Shown here in pieces: positions 41,555 to 41,670 of a stretch of 41,670 nt of DNA. The position numbers were made by a program, and so were the translations under genes. The notes beneath the pieces were generated by a model. The model saw nothing but the letters and a program-made list of their open reading frames with translations, was not told the DNA's origin and searched no databases. The number at the start of each line of letters is the position of its first letter. The stretch's first letter is position 1. This DNA is from Phycisphaerales bacterium UBA7800. GTDB taxonomy: Bacteria; Planctomycetota; Phycisphaerae; Phycisphaerales; Phycisphaeraceae. The stretch spans positions 1 to 41,670 of the forward strand of contig DLCK01000022.1 of NCBI GenBank assembly GCA_002480565.1. Direction: 5' to 3'.

Positions 41555-41670
41555 CGGGGGCAAACTCCTGTCTGGGATTACTTATCAAGGTTATTGCCCC
41601 AAGATAACATCCGCCAACAGAAGAACAAGACAACCGAAGATCAATGCAACTGAACCACTACCGGCTGAAG

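Overview
The window reads like a chromosomal segment of a carbohydrate-degrading planctomycete, most likely class Phycisphaerae. This is inferred from gene content, not from a marker gene. The clues are two prepilin-type FTLIELLVVISIV proteins beside CAZymes, a membrane-tethered Ser/Thr kinase with a GspE/MshEN-like N-terminus, a sulfatase, a PHP-glycosyltransferase fusion, and intergenic repeats of the CCACAGAG type. I see no rRNA, tRNA, CRISPR array, transposase or phage gene.

Layout. 0-5 kb (+ strand): three clan GH-A type glycosidases, namely a secreted GH26-like enzyme, a GH5-like enzyme without signal peptide, and a secreted two-domain GH39/GH5-like enzyme with a well defined promoter, repeated operator and 5'UTR hairpin. 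5-10 kb (mostly - strand): a sulfatase with a small membrane protein, a compact tusA - dsrE2 - histidine kinase operon, and a bifunctional-nuclease-domain protein; then a thioredoxin-like [2Fe-2S] ferredoxin (+). 10.8-22.3 kb (- strand): the most distinctive part, two consecutive modules with the same order of transcription, regulator -> prepilin-type protein -> secreted carbohydrate-active enzyme. The first has a GntR/PBP hybrid repressor, a pseudopilin and two paralogous beta-helix enzymes. The second has a LacI repressor, a pseudopilin and a clan-A glycosidase. Each regulator has a recognisable promoter overlapped by dyad operators, suggesting autoregulation and induction by sugar.

22.5-26.6 kb (- strand): two tandem paralogous membrane-anchored proteins of unknown function, transaldolase, and a Ser/Thr kinase. 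27-32.4 kb (+ strand): housekeeping-like genes, a polyprenyl diphosphate synthase, a PAS-GAF-receiver protein with a degenerate kinase H-box, RsmB, and a stand-alone carbohydrate-binding-like protein. 32.4-41.6 kb (- strand): a glycosyltransferase cluster (GT4, PHP-GT4 fusion, a further GT4 with a long disordered insert), a von Willebrand A protein, BioA and a small acidic protein. Gaps between these last genes are filled by palindromic repeats: a MITE-like element nested inside CCACAGAG inverted repeats, a REPIN-like perfect hairpin, and a short dyad found after two different genes.

Together the first half looks like a scavenging locus for a complex, perhaps sulfated, polysaccharide. The second half is core metabolism plus envelope glycan or glycolipid synthesis. 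All functions are assigned by reading motifs; no database search was run.
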